Under the pieces are notes generated by a model, which was given only the letters and a program-made list of their open reading frames with translations, did no database searches and was not told the origin of the DNA. The position numbers and the translations under genes were made by a program. Positions 5,850 through 6,363 of a stretch of DNA of 6,363 nucleotides are shown piece by piece (positions within the stretch are counted from its first letter, which is position 1; each line of letters starts with the position of its first letter). Source of the DNA: UBA9732 sp031935845 (GTDB lineage Bacteria > Spirochaetota > Spirochaetia > Sphaerochaetales > Sphaerochaetaceae); assembly GCA_031935845.1 (NCBI GenBank), contig JAJBWA010000092.1:1-6363 (forward strand), in the 5' to 3' direction.

Positions 5850-6338
5850 ATGAAGAAAGCACTGCTGGTTCTGATGATGGTCCTGGCTGCAGCAGTCCTG
5901 TTCGCAGAGACACACACCATCGTTCTCGTCTCCAGAGTCGAGAAGCAGGATGCACAGTACGTGATCCGCAACAACGAGACCGGAGCGATCGGAGCTTCAG
6001 TCGTGTACAGCACCGAAGAGATCGCAAAGCAGGACGTCGGAACTTCATTCGACATCATCCAGAGCTGCGACAGCAACGGAATCAACACGGTCGAGTTCAC
6101 GGTTTCTGCAACCGAGCTTCAGGCAAACGTGAACGGAAAGCTGTACAGCACCAAGGGTGTTGCAATCGAGATGAACGGCAGACAGTACGGTTCACAGGTG
6201 AGCTTCACCAGAACTACGGTCGGAGTCGTGGCAGCCGGAAGCGCAGTTGCATCGTTCAACGTGATCTGGCCGACAAGTGCAGAGCTGGTGGAGGCAACTT
6301 ACGAGGCATGCGTTACCCTGACGGCAACGGCACGCTGA
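5850..6338 (+). CDS. Small exported protein of unknown function, probably highly expressed
   Basis: A 162-residue protein that I do not assign to a named family. It starts with a classic Sec signal peptide: KK at 2-3, a hydrophobic core to about residue 18, and a probable cut after A19 (LFA before E20). There is no lipobox Cys, so it should be released to the periplasm or surface, not lipidated. The mature part (about 143 residues) is rich in Val, Thr, Ser, Ala and alternating beta-strand patterns and ends in a strand-like YEACVTLTATAR, which suggests a beta-sandwich fold (inference). Two Cys (C73, C154) could form a disulfide. Codons are unusually uniform: all Asn are AAC, all Tyr TAC, all Gln CAG, all Ile ATC and all Phe TTC. 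With the perfect SD this points to abundant expression. It stands alone after a 231-bp gap, so it is probably not part of the upstream operon. It could be a surface, pilin-like or envelope structural protein; this is only a guess. Confidence 0.85.
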   Translation: MKKALLVLMMVLAAAVLFAETHTIVLVSRVEKQDAQYVIRNNETGAIGASVVYSTEEIAKQDVGTSFDIIQSCDSNGINTVEFTVSATELQANVNGKLYSTKGVAIEMNGRQYGSQVSFTRTTVGVVAAGSAVASFNVIWPTSAELVEATYEACVTLTATAR

Positions 6339-6363
6339 TATCAAATTGGTTTTGGGCAAATTA

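Noticed and set aside
5813..6100. Minus-strand frames opposite the exported protein gene
   Set aside because: The plus strand has a perfect SD and signal peptide; the minus frames have neither.
6339..6363. Possible terminator after the exported protein gene
   Set aside because: Only 25 bases remain and no stem with a T-tract is visible.
1..6363. CRISPR array, tRNA, insertion sequence or phage genes
   Set aside because: No regularly spaced repeats, tRNA-like cloverleaf, transposase or integrase motifs were seen on either strand.

Overview
The window holds six protein genes, all on the + strand. They look like bacterial genes of moderate GC with dense packing and strong Shine-Dalgarno sites. 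The content (ferredoxin-type Fe-S flavoenzyme, arylacetate-CoA ligase with an ACT partner, SpoIIE-type phosphatase with an extracytoplasmic sensor) suggests an anaerobe. The signal peptide and style of the last gene are reminiscent of spirochaetes, but a clostridial source is also possible. That placement is a low-confidence inference, because no rRNA or other phylogenetic marker is present.

Positions 1-707 are the C-terminal part of a type B carboxylesterase whose start and nucleophile serine lie upstream. A short gap (708-746) follows. It carries a 15-bp perfect palindrome (712-726) that overlaps the -10 element of a good sigma70-like promoter (697-725), which looks like an operator controlling the next genes.

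Positions 747-5618 look like one operon of four genes. They are a PreA-like dihydropyrimidine/dihydroorotate dehydrogenase-family flavoprotein with Fe-S modules at both ends (747-2249); a membrane-anchored sensor with HAMP linker and PP2C/SpoIIE phosphatase (2246-3865, overlapping its neighbour by ATGA); a phenylacetate-CoA ligase PaaK (3875-5173); and a tandem ACT-domain protein (5187-5618). PaaK next to an ACT protein is a recurrent pair in anaerobes and probably serves activation of aryl acids such as phenylacetate, with the ACT protein as a likely amino-acid sensor. The flavoenzyme probably does a ferredoxin-linked reduction or oxidation. The embedded phosphatase suggests that an external signal is read by the same transcription unit. 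Its usual partners (STAS antagonist, RsbW-like kinase) are not in the window.

Positions 5619-5849 are AT-rich and non-coding or nearly so. They contain a perfect TATAAT box, two inverted repeats, a GC hairpin that is better placed as a terminator on the minus strand, and a 32-codon small ORF of doubtful reality. They separate the operon from the last gene (5850-6338), a small exported protein of unknown function with a very strong ribosome binding site and strongly biased codons, both signs of high expression. The last 25 bases (6339-6363) show nothing I can call.
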